Assembly: GCA_023480605.1 (NCBI GenBank)
Contig: JAMCWS010000248.1
Coordinates: 1 to 12,941 of the forward strand
Direction: 5' to 3'
Length of the DNA stretch: 12,941 nucleotides
Source: a bacterium
Lineage (GTDB): Bacteria > Sumerlaeota > Sumerlaeia > MVZB01
Every line of letters starts with the position of its first letter. Within the stretch, counting starts at the first letter, position 1. Shown piece by piece: positions 12,419 through 12,941 of the stretch. The notes below the pieces were generated by a model. The model was not told where the DNA came from. It worked only from the letters and a program-made list of their open reading frames with translations, and did not search any database. The position numbers and the translations under genes are program-made.

Positions 12419-12941
12419 ATGTTATACCTTGCCGCCTGCTTCCTTTTTGCGATCGGGCAGATCGCCGCGGCCTGGGGTTATGGGCGCTGGGCGCTGCGCT
12501 GCCTCGGCGTGCCGCCCGGCAGCGAGCGGAGCCAACTCGAGCCGTCGCTGCACTTCGTGCTCGCGTTGGCCACCGGCCTGGCGGCGATGACCTTCTTGAC
12601 GGCCATGCTTGGTTTCGGCCATGGTTTCGGCCGCCCCGCCTTCGCCGTGCTGTTGGGCGCCGGCTGGGTGTTGCTCGCCTGGACGCGGCCCTGGGCGCGC
12701 GCCGGCGGGTCTCGGGTGGAGCGCCCGGCCTCCGTTCGCACCAGTCTCGGCCCGACGGTGTTGGCCTGCCTGCCGGCGGCGGGCGTGCTGCTGCTCGAAG
12801 GCCTGCGGCCCGACTGCTCGGGCGACGCCTATCTTTACCACCTGAGCATTCCCCTCTATTACCTATACGAAGGCGGCTTCGCGCCGCAGGATTACGCTTT
12901 CTATTACCATTATCCCCTCGGGATGGAGATGCTCTACCTGC
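12419..12941 (+). CDS. Polytopic membrane protein, probable GT-C/ArnT-like glycosyltransferase (partial, C-terminus off the window)
   Basis: 174 codons from ATG 12419 to the right edge without a stop. The ribosome site is poor, and in-frame TTG codons lie just upstream, so the start is uncertain. Hydrophobic segments occur at about residues 1-20, 46-70, 74-90 and 113-130. After them comes RPDCSGDAYLYHLSIPLYYL, then a loop and YYHYPLGMEMLYL. An acidic residue in the first periplasmic loop followed by YHL and a later PxGxEMLY motif is the pattern of large multi-spanning lipid-linked sugar transferases (RgtA/ArnT/PMT-like) and related uncharacterised membrane proteins. The substrate cannot be told. 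It is the only plus-strand gene here, divergent from sodB across the hairpin array, and probably starts a separate unit. Confidence 0.75.
   Translation, partial: MLYLAACFLFAIGQIAAAWGYGRWALRCLGVPPGSERSQLEPSLHFVLALATGLAAMTFLTAMLGFGHGFGRPAFAVLLGAGWVLLAWTRPWARAGGSRVERPASVRTSLGPTVLACLPAAGVLLLEGLRPDCSGDAYLYHLSIPLYYLYEGGFAPQDYAFYYHYPLGMEMLYL

Overview
The window reads as high-G+C chromosomal DNA of an uncultured-type diderm bacterium with a respiratory, probably anaerobic or facultative lifestyle. The signs are periplasmic multiheme cytochromes, a Tat signal, Sec signals, a lipoprotein and an oxygen-sensitive class I fumarase next to an iron superoxide dismutase. I cannot place it in a phylum from the sequence alone. 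Almost every gene is on the minus strand; only the last one (12419 onward) is on the plus strand, divergent from sodB.

Left part (1-5272, transcribed right to left): an electron-transfer operon. It starts with a single polypeptide joining a HybA-like four-cluster Fe-S protein to a HybB/NrfD-like quinone-site membrane protein. An in-frame TAG cuts off the last 87 or so codons of the NrfD domain, which remain as a separate open frame. A 10-heme cytochrome with a long heme-free N-terminal region follows, then a second cytochrome with at least 11 heme sites that runs off the window edge. No hydrogenase or molybdopterin catalytic subunit is present, so the set resembles Cbc/Hmc-type quinone:cytochrome conduits rather than an enzyme complex. 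Quinol electrons would pass through the membrane NrfD part and Fe-S part to more than 20 periplasmic hemes.

Middle (5273-7395): a 690-base gap that is AT-rich compared with the genes, holding the operon leader (a 12-base inverted repeat) and a convincing intrinsic terminator. Then come a DUF3332-type lipoprotein with its own promoter and an EamA/DMT transporter.

Right part (7396-12941): class I fumarase, a small CPEC/coiled-coil protein, a membrane-bound ferritin-like/VIT iron transporter (MbfA-like) and sodB. Together these form an iron and oxidative-stress neighbourhood. A partial polytopic membrane protein of probable GT-C glycosyltransferase type starts on the plus strand.

The intergenic spaces are unusually rich in structured repeats: CACGAA clusters in inverted orientation (7467-7680), GGGGAC/GTCCCC boxes (9873-9969), nested palindromes (10003-10042), an inverted-repeat-bounded insert between sodB and the iron transporter (11200-11334), and a mirror-symmetric array of four GTCCC/GGGAC hairpins (12091-12290). 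The points most worth a second look are the in-frame TAG in the NrfD domain, the HybA-HybB fusion with its heme-rich partners, and the four-hairpin array.
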